Positions 1-7,313 of a DNA stretch of 12,852 nucleotides are shown one piece after another. The first letter of the stretch is position 1, and each line of letters begins with the position of its first letter. The translations under genes were made by a program, and so were the position numbers. Under the pieces are notes generated by a model. It saw nothing but the letters and a program-made list of their open reading frames with translations. It searched no databases and had not been told where the DNA came from. Source of the DNA: Pirellulaceae bacterium (lineage in GTDB: Bacteria; Planctomycetota; Planctomycetia; Pirellulales; Pirellulaceae); assembly GCA_020846515.1 (NCBI GenBank), contig JADLDX010000067.1, forward strand, positions 1 to 12,852, written 5' to 3'.

Positions 1-1635
1 GACGATGGCCTGGCAGCAGCATGGCAACAATTGTTGACTCGTTATGAACAAGAAGTGCTCGCACCAGCGCGGCTGGCCACCGAAATGGAACTGGCCACTT
101 GGAAAGAGCAGTTCACGGACGAGCCGCCGGCCATACAATCGGCCATCGACCGGTTTGCCATGAAGTGGCAGGAAGTGCTGGAACAAAAAGGGCCATTAGA
201 AGACCAGATTCGCCAGGCAGAAGCATCTAGCGCGGGCAATGAATTAAGTGTCATCGTGCCGAGCGATGCGATCACTCTCGAACTGGCCAAGGCTGACAGT
301 GACCAGTTGCTCAAGGGCCAATGGACAGAAGCGGCTCAAGCCGTGTTGGCTCAGCAATCGATCCTACCGCAGCCAGATACTCTAAATGTTCAACCTCTCG
401 GCGATCACATCACCTTGGTTGAATTTGTGGATGCCAATCTCGGCCGGTTGACGCTGTGGTGTGTGCAACGCAGCGACGCACCAGCCGTGTGGTTGATGCC
501 ACCGCAGCGCGCAGTTAACTGTAGCGAGATCGTGCGGTTGTTTCCGGCCAATCGCTTGAGTACTCTCGACAAGTTTGCCGTGTACTTCTCGCGTTGGCAC
601 GAGTTCCTGCTGGACGAACCACGCGAAGCCAACACCGAAGGCGGCGTCTTCCCAGCGATTTGGGGAACGGTCGTCATGACACTGATCATGACTCTGGCGG
701 TCGTTCCGTTTGGAGTGATCGCTGCCCTGTATCTGCGCGAGTACACGCGGAGCGGTCCGTTGGTATCGTTGGTACGCATTTCGATCAACAACCTGGCTGG
801 TGTACCATCGATTGTGTACGGTGTTTTTGGATTGGCGTTCTTCTGTTACTCGATCGGTGCGTTTATCGATGGGGGTGCCAAAAATGCTCAATTCGGATCA
901 TTACCTTCCAACGGTTGGTATGGATTGTTGGCCGGTACGATTGGTGCGGGCGTCCTAGCGTTTATGGCCAGTCTGCTGTCCAGTGGTGCCGATCAATCGC
1001 CATCGGAGTTTCGGAGGCGATTGGCCAGTATCGCCCCGGCCATCTGGTTTGCGTCGCTGATTGGTGCCGCCGTATTGATCTTCAAAAGTCCATTCTTTAA
1101 TGGCTTTTACGAAGCCCGTTTGCCAGCCCCAACGTTTGGTAAAGAAGGTCTGCTGTGGGCCTCCTTTACCTTGGCACTGCTGACCTTACCGGTGGTCATT
1201 GTGGCTACCGAAGAGGCTTTGTCTGCTGTGCCTAACTCGCTACGTGAAGGTTCCTTGGCCTGCGGCGCAAGCAAGTGGCAGACGATCTATCACATTGTGT
1301 TGCCTCACGCGCGGCCTGGCATTTTGACCGGTGCTATTCTGGCCATGGCACGTGGTATTGGCGAAGTGGCTCCGCTGATGTTGGTAGGTGCGTTACCGGT
1401 TGCACCTGACTTGCCATTGGATGGCGAGTTTCCATACTTCCATGGTTCTCGCAGCTTTATGCACCTGGGCTACCAGATCTACTGGCTTGGGTTTCAAAGT
1501 CAAAATAGCGAAGCATCGAAACCATTGGTGTTCACGTGCACGCTACTATTGATCTTGATCGTGATTTCACTAAACCTGTCCGCCATCCTGCTGCGAGCCC
1601 GATTGCGGCGTCGATTCCAGGGCAATCAGTTTTAA
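1..1635 (+). CDS. pstA: Phosphate ABC transporter permease PstA, 5' truncated
   Basis: Inner-membrane permease subunit of the PstSCAB phosphate importer. The frame is open from base 1, so the true start lies upstream; the TTG at 31 is only an in-frame codon. Of 544 visible residues, about the first 210 are hydrophilic with a charged, probably coiled-coil stretch (about 15-75). The permease core then begins with a membrane helix near 218-244 and the motif NNLAGVPSIVYGVFG (about 263-277). The cytoplasmic EAA loop that contacts PstB lies near 404-434 (LREGSLACGAS, then IVLP), followed by ARGIGEVAPL. Between the core helices is an extra stretch of roughly 90 residues with two more hydrophobic segments (about 304-326 and 342-361) that E. 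coli PstA lacks. The C-terminus is basic (RARLRRRFQ), fitting a cytoplasmic end. pstB follows in the same direction after an inserted element. The family call is firm; PstA rather than PstC rests on the C-terminal core. Confidence 0.93.
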   Translation, partial: DDGLAAAWQQLLTRYEQEVLAPARLATEMELATWKEQFTDEPPAIQSAIDRFAMKWQEVLEQKGPLEDQIRQAEASSAGNELSVIVPSDAITLELAKADSDQLLKGQWTEAAQAVLAQQSILPQPDTLNVQPLGDHITLVEFVDANLGRLTLWCVQRSDAPAVWLMPPQRAVNCSEIVRLFPANRLSTLDKFAVYFSRWHEFLLDEPREANTEGGVFPAIWGTVVMTLIMTLAVVPFGVIAALYLREYTRSGPLVSLVRISINNLAGVPSIVYGVFGLAFFCYSIGAFIDGGAKNAQFGSLPSNGWYGLLAGTIGAGVLAFMASLLSSGADQSPSEFRRRLASIAPAIWFASLIGAAVLIFKSPFFNGFYEARLPAPTFGKEGLLWASFTLALLTLPVVIVATEEALSAVPNSLREGSLACGASKWQTIYHIVLPHARPGILTGAILAMARGIGEVAPLMLVGALPVAPDLPLDGEFPYFHGSRSFMHLGYQIYWLGFQSQNSEASKPLVFTCTLLLILIVISLNLSAILLRARLRRRFQGNQF

Positions 1636-1652
1636 ATATGCTGGTCATGCTA

Positions 1653-1986
1653 CGCACGTGGACGCGTCCAATTTGGGATTAAGGCACTTAAATTTCGAAG
1701 TAAAAAGAGAGAAGAGGTTACCGGACGAGTTGGTACCGTCCAAGCCCAAGCATGGGCCGTAGGGTTGTCCTCCCAGAAAACAACCATAACCATGACTTGC
1801 GTTTGCCTGCAATTTTTCCTGGGATTTGAGATAGTTTTTGGATCGACAAACGAAAGCTACGACTCCGAACCTTGGATGATTAGAACAACCTAAGGAGAAA
1901 ATAGCGTACACATCGATGGTGTGGCAGCCAGCTACACCTGTTAACGATGTATGTGCCTTAATCCCAAATTGGACGCGTCCACGTGC
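1653..1986. mobile_element. Candidate MITE: 34-bp perfect terminal inverted repeats, TA-flanked
   Basis: Bases 1654-1687 are the exact reverse complement of 1953-1986. The arm starts GCACGTGGACGCGTCC and contains the self-palindrome GGACGCGTCC. TA lies outside each arm (1651-1652 and 1987-1988), fitting the TA target duplication of IS630/Tc1-mariner-type elements; the left side has one extra C, so the exact boundary is uncertain. The interior of about 265 bp holds smaller hairpins: GCCCA/TGGGC near 1745, GGTTGT/ACAACC near 1763-1785, and ACATCG/CGATGT with GGTGT/ACACC near 1909-1950. It contains no recognisable transposase. A 133-codon minus-strand frame crosses the element (1645-2046) but resembles no family I know. 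The element sits between pstA and pstB; without it their spacing would be about 108 bp. An alternative is a structured RNA or an unusual attenuator. Confidence 0.6.
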
Positions 1987-1993
1987 TAGAACT

Positions 1994-2085
1994 TGTCGAC
2001 ATGCTTTCAACGAAAACTGGTCAACCAGGCACTTGAGCAACAACAACTTTTGAGCGCATAGAACTTAGAGACGAACATGTCGACA
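1994..2085 (+). promoter_or_regulatory. Inverted repeat that could sequester the pstB start codon
   Basis: TGTCGACATG at 1994-2003 is perfectly complementary to CATGTCGACA at 2076-2085, which includes the pstB ATG (2077-2079). If transcribed, the two 10-base arms could pair across a 72-base loop that itself holds CTGG/CCAG near 2014-2025. This might mask the start codon. No clear Shine-Dalgarno precedes this ATG. A 10-bp match at this distance is expected about once in a window of this size by chance, so the call is weak. Confidence 0.22.
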
Positions 2086-3000
2086 CCCAGCCCTCATTTT
2101 TCTTCGAGCATGCCTGCTTACGGTGGAGCAATGGACGAAATACGAACCGGAAAATCGAAAGCCACCAGTGCGCAACCTAACCGGTTAGCTCGCATTGCCT
2201 CGGGGCAAAAGGTCGAGGCTGTCATCCATGAGCAAGTTCTCAAAGAGACGCCGTCGGTAGAGATTCAGCATTTCAATTTGTGGTACGGCAAGAAACAAGC
2301 CTTGCATGATATCAGCATGCCGATACCGAAAGGTAAAGTCACAGCCTTGATCGGTCCAAGCGGTTGTGGCAAGTCAACCCTGCTGCGCAGCGTCAATCGC
2401 ATGAATGACCTGATCGATGGCTTGACCACGCGCGGCGATATTCTACTGGGTAGCGATTCGATTTTTGCACCTGGCGTCGACGTGATCGAACTGCGTAAAC
2501 GCATGGGCATGGTCTTTCAAAAACCCAATCCGTTTCCGATGAGCATCTTCGAGAACGTCGTCTATCCACTGCGCATCGATGGCCAACGCGACAAGTCAAT
2601 TCTTTCGCAAGTTTGTGAAAAGAGCTTGCGGGGTTCGGCCCTATGGGAAGAGGTCAAGGATCGCCTGCATGAAAGTGGGCTGGGGCTGTCCGGCGGCCAG
2701 CAGCAACGTTTGTGTATTGCCCGAGCGATCGCCAGCGACCCAGAAGTGCTCCTGCTGGATGAACCCTGTTCGGCACTGGATCCTTTGGCAACGCTCAAAA
2801 TTGAAGATCTAATCGGCCAATTGCAAAGCGAATATACGGTGCTGATCGTGACGCATAACATGCAACAAGCCTCCCGTATCAGCGATTACACGGCCTTCAT
2901 GTATCTTGGTAGACTGATCGAGTATGGTCCAACCTCCCAGATCTTTACCAAGCCGCACTTGAAAGAGACTGAAGATTACGTAACCGGTCGTTTTGGCTAA
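2077..3000 (+). CDS. pstB: Phosphate ABC transporter ATP-binding protein PstB
   Basis: Cytoplasmic ATPase that powers phosphate import with PstA and PstC. The protein has 307 residues, against about 257 in E. coli. The extra length is a polar N-terminal extension of roughly 58 residues before the ABC fold starts at [16 protein letters not shown]. Walker A is GPSGCGKST (93-101), the Q-loop is [10 protein letters not shown] (Gln148), the signature is LSGGQQQR (204-211), Walker B is VLLLDEP (224-230) and the switch histidine is His260 in VTHNMQQ. The run [16 protein letters not shown] and the ending YVTGRFG are typical of PstB. The start at 2077 lacks a strong ribosome-binding site; Met12 and Met19 are in-frame alternatives that leave the ATPase intact. 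No phoU follows within the window. Identification is secure from the motifs and the pstA neighbour. Confidence 0.97.
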   Translation: MSTPSPHFSSSMPAYGGAMDEIRTGKSKATSAQPNRLARIASGQKVEAVIHEQVLKETPSVEIQHFNLWYGKKQALHDISMPIPKGKVTALIGPSGCGKSTLLRSVNRMNDLIDGLTTRGDILLGSDSIFAPGVDVIELRKRMGMVFQKPNPFPMSIFENVVYPLRIDGQRDKSILSQVCEKSLRGSALWEEVKDRLHESGLGLSGGQQQRLCIARAIASDPEVLLLDEPCSALDPLATLKIEDLIGQLQSEYTVLIVTHNMQQASRISDYTAFMYLGRLIEYGPTSQIFTKPHLKETEDYVTGRFG

Positions 3001-3046
3001 GGAACGTAAAGAGAATGATCAGTTGAGCAGCGTCCGTTTGCTTAGA

Positions 3047-3133
3047 TATTAGCCGTATTGGCGTTAGCCACGGTTTTCGCTGAAAAACCGCGTCTAACGA
3101 GGGGAAACCGGGGCTAACGCCCAGCGGCTGATA
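3047..3133. repeat. REP-like nested palindrome downstream of pstB
   Basis: Three nested inverted pairs share one centre. The outer pair is TATTAGCCG (3047-3055) with CGGCTGATA (3125-3133), one mismatch. The middle pair is GGCGTTAGCC (3060-3069) with GGCTAACGCC (3112-3121), perfect. The inner hairpin is CGGTTTT (3071-3077) with AAAACCG (3084-3090). It occupies most of the pstB-methyltransferase gap (3001-3208), which holds no gene. It could act as a transcript-end structure, but there is no U-tract. By design it resembles dispersed palindromic repeats. Confidence 0.55.
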
Positions 3134-3208
3134 GGAAGTGTGGTGGTTGGCCAAGCGGTAAGTGACTGAAATTCAAATTACTGTTGGCAATGTGCCTGGA
3201 CCGAGCGT

Positions 3209-4198
3209 ATGCCTGGACGCAGTGGATCATTTTCGATTCTGTTGGCGCTGGTGGGTGTAACCACACTAGGGCTGGTCGTGCTGTTGGCTCGCGGCTCGAG
3301 GCGGTCGCCCCGAGCCAACGATCTTTCCATCTCGACCCATATCAGCGACGCCCAATCTTCGACGCAGCCATCTTCTCAGCCGCCATCTTCACCTGCAACT
3401 TCACCTGCAACTTCGCCGACTCACTCGACGACTCACTCCACGCCGCCCTCGTCTGCTAACCGCGCGGCAGGTGCTGGGGGCTCTTCAGGCCAGTCTGGCC
3501 TGAGCCAATCGGCTGCTGTGCCCGTGCCGGCCAAATCGCTGACGGACATTGAAGTCAAAGACTGGCATACTCTGGCGCCCTTTGAATTGCCGCTGGCACA
3601 GTTACCAACTGTGTTTTGGGAGCCTGACGATACCGTGACGCTACGGGCATGGATTGCGGCGGAAGCGGACATGAAAGGTAAACGCGTCCTAGAGATCGGA
3701 CCGGGGACTGGATTGGTGTCATTGTGTTGCTTGCAGGCAGGAGCTGACCAGGTGGTGGCCGTCGATATCAACCCCTACGCAGTGATCAACACAAGTTACA
3801 ACGCTGATCGCTTAGGATTGGTGGAGCGCTTAGACGTGCGGCAAGTTGCCAGTCTGGACGCTTCGCCGTTTGCATTGATGGAGGGCGAGGACTTTGACTA
3901 CATCATCTCCAACCCACCTTGGGAAGACGAGCCCGTGGAGTCGTTGGATCAATATGCGTTGTATGATCCTGGCATGCGACTGTGCCAAAGTTTGCTGGCT
4001 GAATCCAGAAATCATCTGAAGCCGGGTGGCAAATTGATTCTGGTCTATGGTGCTCGTACCGCACTGACGACTCTTGAGACGCGTGCCCCGCAACTGGGCT
4101 GGCAGATTAGAATACTAGACGCTCGCCCTCGGGACCAACTGCCCGAAGTGTTCGTACCGGGGGTGATGTTGGAGTTGCGACAGCGTCCTCGGACTTAG
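3209..4198 (+). CDS. Membrane-anchored SAM-dependent methyltransferase (MTS-like)
   Basis: Predicted S-adenosylmethionine-dependent methyltransferase of 329 residues; the substrate is unknown. A hydrophobic segment (about 8-27) is followed by Arg-rich ARGSRRSPR, which by the positive-inside rule places the rest in the cytoplasm behind an N-terminal anchor. Residues about 40-105 are a low-complexity Ser/Pro/Thr/Ala linker, partly built from 12-bp DNA repeats at 3389-3412. The catalytic domain starts near 115. Motif I is VLEIGPGTG (160-168), the acidic ribose-binding residue lies in AVDINPYAV (Asp186), and motif IV is ISNPPW (233-238), typical of enzymes that methylate a planar nitrogen. This resembles PrmC, RlmG and L11-type methyltransferases, but no subfamily can be assigned. 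The start has only a weak upstream GGA; a later start would drop the anchor but keep the enzyme domain. The neighbours give no clue to the substrate. Confidence 0.85.
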   Translation: MPGRSGSFSILLALVGVTTLGLVVLLARGSRRSPRANDLSISTHISDAQSSTQPSSQPPSSPATSPATSPTHSTTHSTPPSSANRAAGAGGSSGQSGLSQSAAVPVPAKSLTDIEVKDWHTLAPFELPLAQLPTVFWEPDDTVTLRAWIAAEADMKGKRVLEIGPGTGLVSLCCLQAGADQVVAVDINPYAVINTSYNADRLGLVERLDVRQVASLDASPFALMEGEDFDYIISNPPWEDEPVESLDQYALYDPGMRLCQSLLAESRNHLKPGGKLILVYGARTALTTLETRAPQLGWQIRILDARPRDQLPEVFVPGVMLELRQRPRT

Positions 4199-4217
4199 TC
4201 CTTCAGCATCAACGATG

Positions 4218-4260
4218 CGTAGTCGGCGCGGATTTAGTCTCCGCGAAACTAGCCTACACG
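4218..4260. repeat. Short palindromic intergenic module
   Basis: A hairpin CGCGGA (4227-4232) / TCCGCG (4240-4245) with a 7-base loop lies inside GTAG (4219-4222) / CTAC (4254-4257). Its right flank, GAAACTAGCCTACACG (4245-4260), resembles GAGACTCGCCTACGTG near 7535-7550, matching 12 of 16 bases, so the two are probably members of one repeat family. It lies in the 132-bp gap between the methyltransferase and hydrolase genes and could also serve as a weak transcript-end structure, though no T-run follows. Confidence 0.45.
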
Positions 4261-4330
4261 ATGACTGCGCGCCTGCTCGAGCGTCCTGCCTGTATTAACG
4301 ATTCTTCCCTTTCGATGTGGAGTTCCGCCC

Positions 4331-5458
4331 ATGGTTACACGATTGCTGGTCATCGTTCTCGGTTGCGGATTATGCAGCGCGTTGGCCGCGCAAGAGCCAC
4401 CTGCGGCACCAGCCTGGTCGCGTATCGCGCCCTACTTTCAGCCACCGGCTGAATTCGCTGGCCAGTTCGGCGATTTGCCTTCGCCGTTAAAGACCGCTGC
4501 AGGTCAGCCGATCACTACGGCCGACCAGTGGAGCGAGCGCCGCAAAGAATTGTTTGCCACTTGGACTCAATTCTTAGGCCCTTGGCCAGCCGTGCTTGAG
4601 GCACCGAAGGTCGAGTACTTGAGTGAAGAGACACGTGATGGCATCGTGCAGAAACGCGTGCGCGTCGAGATCGCGCCGAATCAAACTGGTGAAGGCTGGT
4701 TACTGATTCCACCTGGCAAAAAACCATTGCCAGCGGCCCTGGTGGTGTTCTATGAACCGGAGACCAGCATCGGTCTGAAAGGGGACAAACCCGATCGCGA
4801 CCTGGGGTGGCAGTTGGCCAAACGAGGCATCGCCACGCTAAACATTGGCACGCCCGGTGGCAATGCGTATAAACCCGAGATAGGTCAGGCGGTTTGTCAA
4901 CCGTTGTCGTTTCATGCCTATGTGGCGGCCAACTGTTGGCAAGCCATGTCCCATATGCCTGAAATTGACAAGACCCGCATCGGCATTGTCGGCCACAGCT
5001 ATGGCGGCAAGTGGTCCATGTTTGGCGGCGCATTATGGGACAAGTTTGCTGTCGTCGCCGTCAGCGATCCCGGGATCGTGTTCGATGAAGCCCGAGGCAG
5101 TGTGAATTATTGGGAGCCTTGGTATTTGGGTTTGGATGCAAGCGTTACGCGCAAACCCGGGATACCCAAACCTGATAATCCGACGACCGGTGCCTACAAA
5201 CAATTGCGAGCTGCCGGCCATGACCTGCATGAAATTCATGCTCTGATCTGCCCCCGCCCTTTCTTCGTCAGCGGCGGTAGTGAAGACACCCCGAAACGCT
5301 GGACAGCCTTGAATCACTCGATCGCTGTGAACAAGTTGCTGGGCGTCTCCGATCGAATCGGTATGACCAATCGACCCGATCATTCACCCAATGCCCAATC
5401 CAATGCGGCGCTCATGGACTTCTTTACCCACTTCTTGATCGAGAAGCCCGTCCACTAA
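4331..5458 (+). CDS. Secreted alpha/beta hydrolase (esterase/peptidase-like)
   Basis: Predicted exported serine hydrolase of 375 residues. The N-terminus MVTRLLVIVLGCGLCSALAAQEP is a good signal peptide, with cleavage likely after Ala19 or Ala20. The alpha/beta hydrolase fold shows the nucleophile elbow GHSYGG (221-226, Ser223), a candidate acid at Glu318 or Asp319 in GGSEDTPKRW, and the catalytic His351 in NRPDHSP. Upstream strands include ALVVFYEP (136-143) and the stretch GIATLNIGTPGG. The layout recalls planctomycete prolyl-oligopeptidase or acetyl-xylan-esterase-like proteins, but the substrate cannot be read from sequence. The start is well supported: GGAG at 4319-4322 lies 8 bases before the ATG. 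The stop overlaps the ribD start by one base (TAATG), so the two genes are probably translationally coupled, an unexpected pairing of an exported enzyme with a vitamin-synthesis gene. Confidence 0.85.
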   Translation: MVTRLLVIVLGCGLCSALAAQEPPAAPAWSRIAPYFQPPAEFAGQFGDLPSPLKTAAGQPITTADQWSERRKELFATWTQFLGPWPAVLEAPKVEYLSEETRDGIVQKRVRVEIAPNQTGEGWLLIPPGKKPLPAALVVFYEPETSIGLKGDKPDRDLGWQLAKRGIATLNIGTPGGNAYKPEIGQAVCQPLSFHAYVAANCWQAMSHMPEIDKTRIGIVGHSYGGKWSMFGGALWDKFAVVAVSDPGIVFDEARGSVNYWEPWYLGLDASVTRKPGIPKPDNPTTGAYKQLRAAGHDLHEIHALICPRPFFVSGGSEDTPKRWTALNHSIAVNKLLGVSDRIGMTNRPDHSPNAQSNAALMDFFTHFLIEKPVH

Positions 5459-6684
5459 TGCCGCAAGAGAGCGAAAACGCTAACCAGCCAATTGATGCGC
5501 AGCCACATGATGCGCAATCGATCGACGCGCACTGGATGGAACTGGCTTGCCAACAGGCGCGTTTGGGGGAAGGCTCCGTGGAGCCCAATCCGATGGTGGG
5601 CTGTGTGCTGGTGCGCGATGGCCAGTTATTGGCGTCAGGCTTTCATGCCCGATACGGAGGACCACACGCCGAACGCGTAGCGCTGGCTAACTTGGCCAGC
5701 GTGACCGGGCCAACCGGCCAGACTGCGCGGGGTGCCACCGCGTATGTGACGCTTGAGCCATGTTGTCACTATGGCCAGACTCCACCCTGCACCGATGCGC
5801 TCATTGAAGCGCAGGTGGCTCGCGTTTGCTGTGCGATCTCGGATCCTTTTCCACAAGTTCAAGGCAAGGGCATCGATCAGTTGCGAGCGGCTGGTATTCA
5901 AGTCGATGTGATGAGTCCGCCGTACGCAGGAGCGGTCGAGTTGCTGGCGCCTTATTGGAAGCGCGTGACCGAGCGGCTGCCCTACGTGATTGCCAAATGG
6001 GCCATGTCTCTGGACGGCAAGATGGCCACGCGTACGGGCGATAGTCGCTGGATCTCCGGTCCTGAGAGTCGAGTTCACGCCCATCGCACACGTGGGCGTG
6101 TCGATGCGATTATCGTGGGCAGTCGAACGGCTCGCTTGGACGATCCACTATTGACCGCCCGGCAAGGCGGACCGCGAACTCCGCTGCGCGTGGTGGTCGA
6201 TTCACAAGCCAGCTTGAGTTGCGAAAGTCAACTTGCCCGTACCGCGAGAGAGTCACCAGTGCTGGTCTGGACCGCTGCCAACGCGGATCCCGGGCGCATC
6301 GAAGCGCTCAGAGCCTGCGGCTGCCGCGTCCAGCAGTCCACTAGTCTTGACTCTACTAATGTCGAAGCTGCGGCTGGTGTTGGGGAGGAGGACACGTTGG
6401 TGCAGTTGCTGCGGTACTTGGTCGACGAGTATCGAGCGACCAATGTTTTGTGCGAGGGTGGTGGCCAATTGTTGGGGGCGTTGTTCGATCGTCAGTTGAT
6501 CGATGAGGTTCATGTTTACGTGGCCCCCAAGCTGATCGGTGGCCAGTCAGCCACTGTGCCTTGTTTAGGGTTGGGGATGGAACTCGTCGCGTTGGGGCCG
6601 CCACTGAAAGTCATAGAGCGATTGACGCTTGGTGAAGACACTTTCGTGCGAGCTAGAAGGCGGCACGATGTCCCAGGTCTTTAA
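5458..6684 (+). CDS. ribD: Bifunctional riboflavin biosynthesis deaminase/reductase RibD
   Basis: Cytoplasmic enzyme for the second and third steps of riboflavin synthesis: deamination of the diaminopyrimidine 5'-phosphate, then NADPH reduction of the ribosyl side chain. It has 408 residues, somewhat longer than the usual 360-370; the excess is a polar N-terminal leader of about 25 residues and an insertion near 296-315. The deaminase domain shows NPMVGCVLV (44-52), the zinc and catalytic motif HAE (70-72) and PCCHYGQTPPC (101-111; zinc ligands Cys102 and Cys111). The reductase domain begins at PYVIAKWAMSLDGKMA (175-190) and includes SRWISG (196-201), GSRTARLDDPLLT (221-233) and CEGGGQLLGALF (332-343). 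Both active sites look intact. It overlaps the hydrolase stop by one base. No FMN riboswitch precedes it, and no other rib gene lies in the window. Confidence 0.96.
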   Translation: MPQESENANQPIDAQPHDAQSIDAHWMELACQQARLGEGSVEPNPMVGCVLVRDGQLLASGFHARYGGPHAERVALANLASVTGPTGQTARGATAYVTLEPCCHYGQTPPCTDALIEAQVARVCCAISDPFPQVQGKGIDQLRAAGIQVDVMSPPYAGAVELLAPYWKRVTERLPYVIAKWAMSLDGKMATRTGDSRWISGPESRVHAHRTRGRVDAIIVGSRTARLDDPLLTARQGGPRTPLRVVVDSQASLSCESQLARTARESPVLVWTAANADPGRIEALRACGCRVQQSTSLDSTNVEAAAGVGEEDTLVQLLRYLVDEYRATNVLCEGGGQLLGALFDRQLIDEVHVYVAPKLIGGQSATVPCLGLGMELVALGPPLKVIERLTLGEDTFVRARRRHDVPGL

Positions 6685-6761
6685 AAAATCGGCTACAATA
6701 CCAGCCAATTCACGTCCCCTCAGTTTCAAAAGCAGCGGCCGTCCGCGGTCCAGGATCCTCC

Positions 6762-7244
6762 ATGTCGTCCAAGGTCAGTTCAAAATATGGCAAACCTCGG
6801 CATGGAGCAGTAGGGATCGTAGTCGAGAACAATCAATTCCTGGTCATTCGTCGCAGCCAGTTTGTGCGGGCGCCCAACATGATTTGTTTCCCCGGCGGGA
6901 CCATTGAACCCGGTGAGACGCCCCAACAAGCCGTCGTGCGCGAACTGAATGAGGAATTGGGTTTAGTCGTGACTGAGCCGCTTTTGATTTGGCAGAGTCG
7001 CACCTCATGGGGAACATTGCTCGACTGGTTGGTGGTGGACCGAGTGGACCAGTCGGAGCCGCAAGCCAACGAACGCGAAGTAGCCGAGTTCATGTGGATT
7101 GAAGCCCATCGATTGCTTCAGCGATCTGATCTACTGGGTAGCATGCCCGATTTCTTTGGCGCTTGGGCTAGCCAGGTCTTCCAACTGCCCAGCCGCGCCG
7201 GCCAACCAGATCCAAGTTGGCAACGACTCGTACGCCGCGACTGA
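6762..7244 (+). CDS. NUDIX hydrolase
   Basis: Small soluble pyrophosphohydrolase of 160 residues that would cleave a nucleoside diphosphate linked to another group; the substrate is unassigned. The 23-residue NUDIX box spans 46-68 and fits the consensus G-x5-E-x7-R-E-x2-E-E-x-G-hydrophobic completely: Gly46, Glu52, Arg60, Glu61, Glu64, Glu65, Gly67. The fold start GAVGIVVENNQFLVIRR (15-31) and the strand WLVVDRV after the box are typical. AGGA lies about 8 bases before the ATG at 6762. It follows ribD after 77 bp in the same direction and may belong to that transcription unit, although a TACAAT at 6694-6699 leaves a separate promoter possible. A role in riboflavin precursor dephosphorylation is conceivable from position only; mutagenic-nucleotide or ADP-ribose clearance is equally possible. 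Confidence 0.9.
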   Translation: MSSKVSSKYGKPRHGAVGIVVENNQFLVIRRSQFVRAPNMICFPGGTIEPGETPQQAVVRELNEELGLVVTEPLLIWQSRTSWGTLLDWLVVDRVDQSEPQANEREVAEFMWIEAHRLLQRSDLLGSMPDFFGAWASQVFQLPSRAGQPDPSWQRLVRRD

Positions 7245-7254
7245 GCCGCGCTTG

Positions 7255-7281
7255 TTTAACAGTCAGCCGCAGGCGTACTCT
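7255..7281 (-). repeat. Unit R, inverted copy
   Basis: Bases 7255-7281 are the reverse complement of the 27-bp unit that starts GAGTACGCCTGCGGCTGACT and ends GTTAAAC. It matches the copies at 7590 and 7621 exactly and the copy at 7425 with two mismatches. Together with the 7425 copy it brackets the 78-bp repeat at 7314-7391. Confidence 0.7.
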
Positions 7282-7313
7282 CGCCCACCGGGCCTGGTAA
7301 CGCAGAGTACTTA

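Noticed and set aside
382..1100. Overlapping frames inside pstA on both strands
   Set aside because: They lie within a clearly coding permease gene and have the Arg/Ser-rich composition of shadow frames.
1645..2046. Minus-strand 133-codon frame across the pstA-pstB gap
   Set aside because: It includes both arms of the inverted-repeat element, resembles no protein family, and its composition (scattered Cys and no domain pattern) is not convincing. It is more likely a chance opening.
3060..3121. Integron-like site at GCGTTAGCC...GGCTAACGC
   Set aside because: The arms are a simple nested palindrome and the right-hand box does not fit GTTRRRY. A REP-like element explains it better.
4261..4452. 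63-codon frame overlapping the hydrolase start
   Set aside because: It overlaps the signal-peptide region of a well-supported gene in another frame and lacks a recognisable ribosome-binding site.
6684..6762. Promoter at TACAAT (6694-6699) before the NUDIX gene
   Set aside because: No acceptable -35 hexamer lies at the right distance, so it is not listed as a feature.
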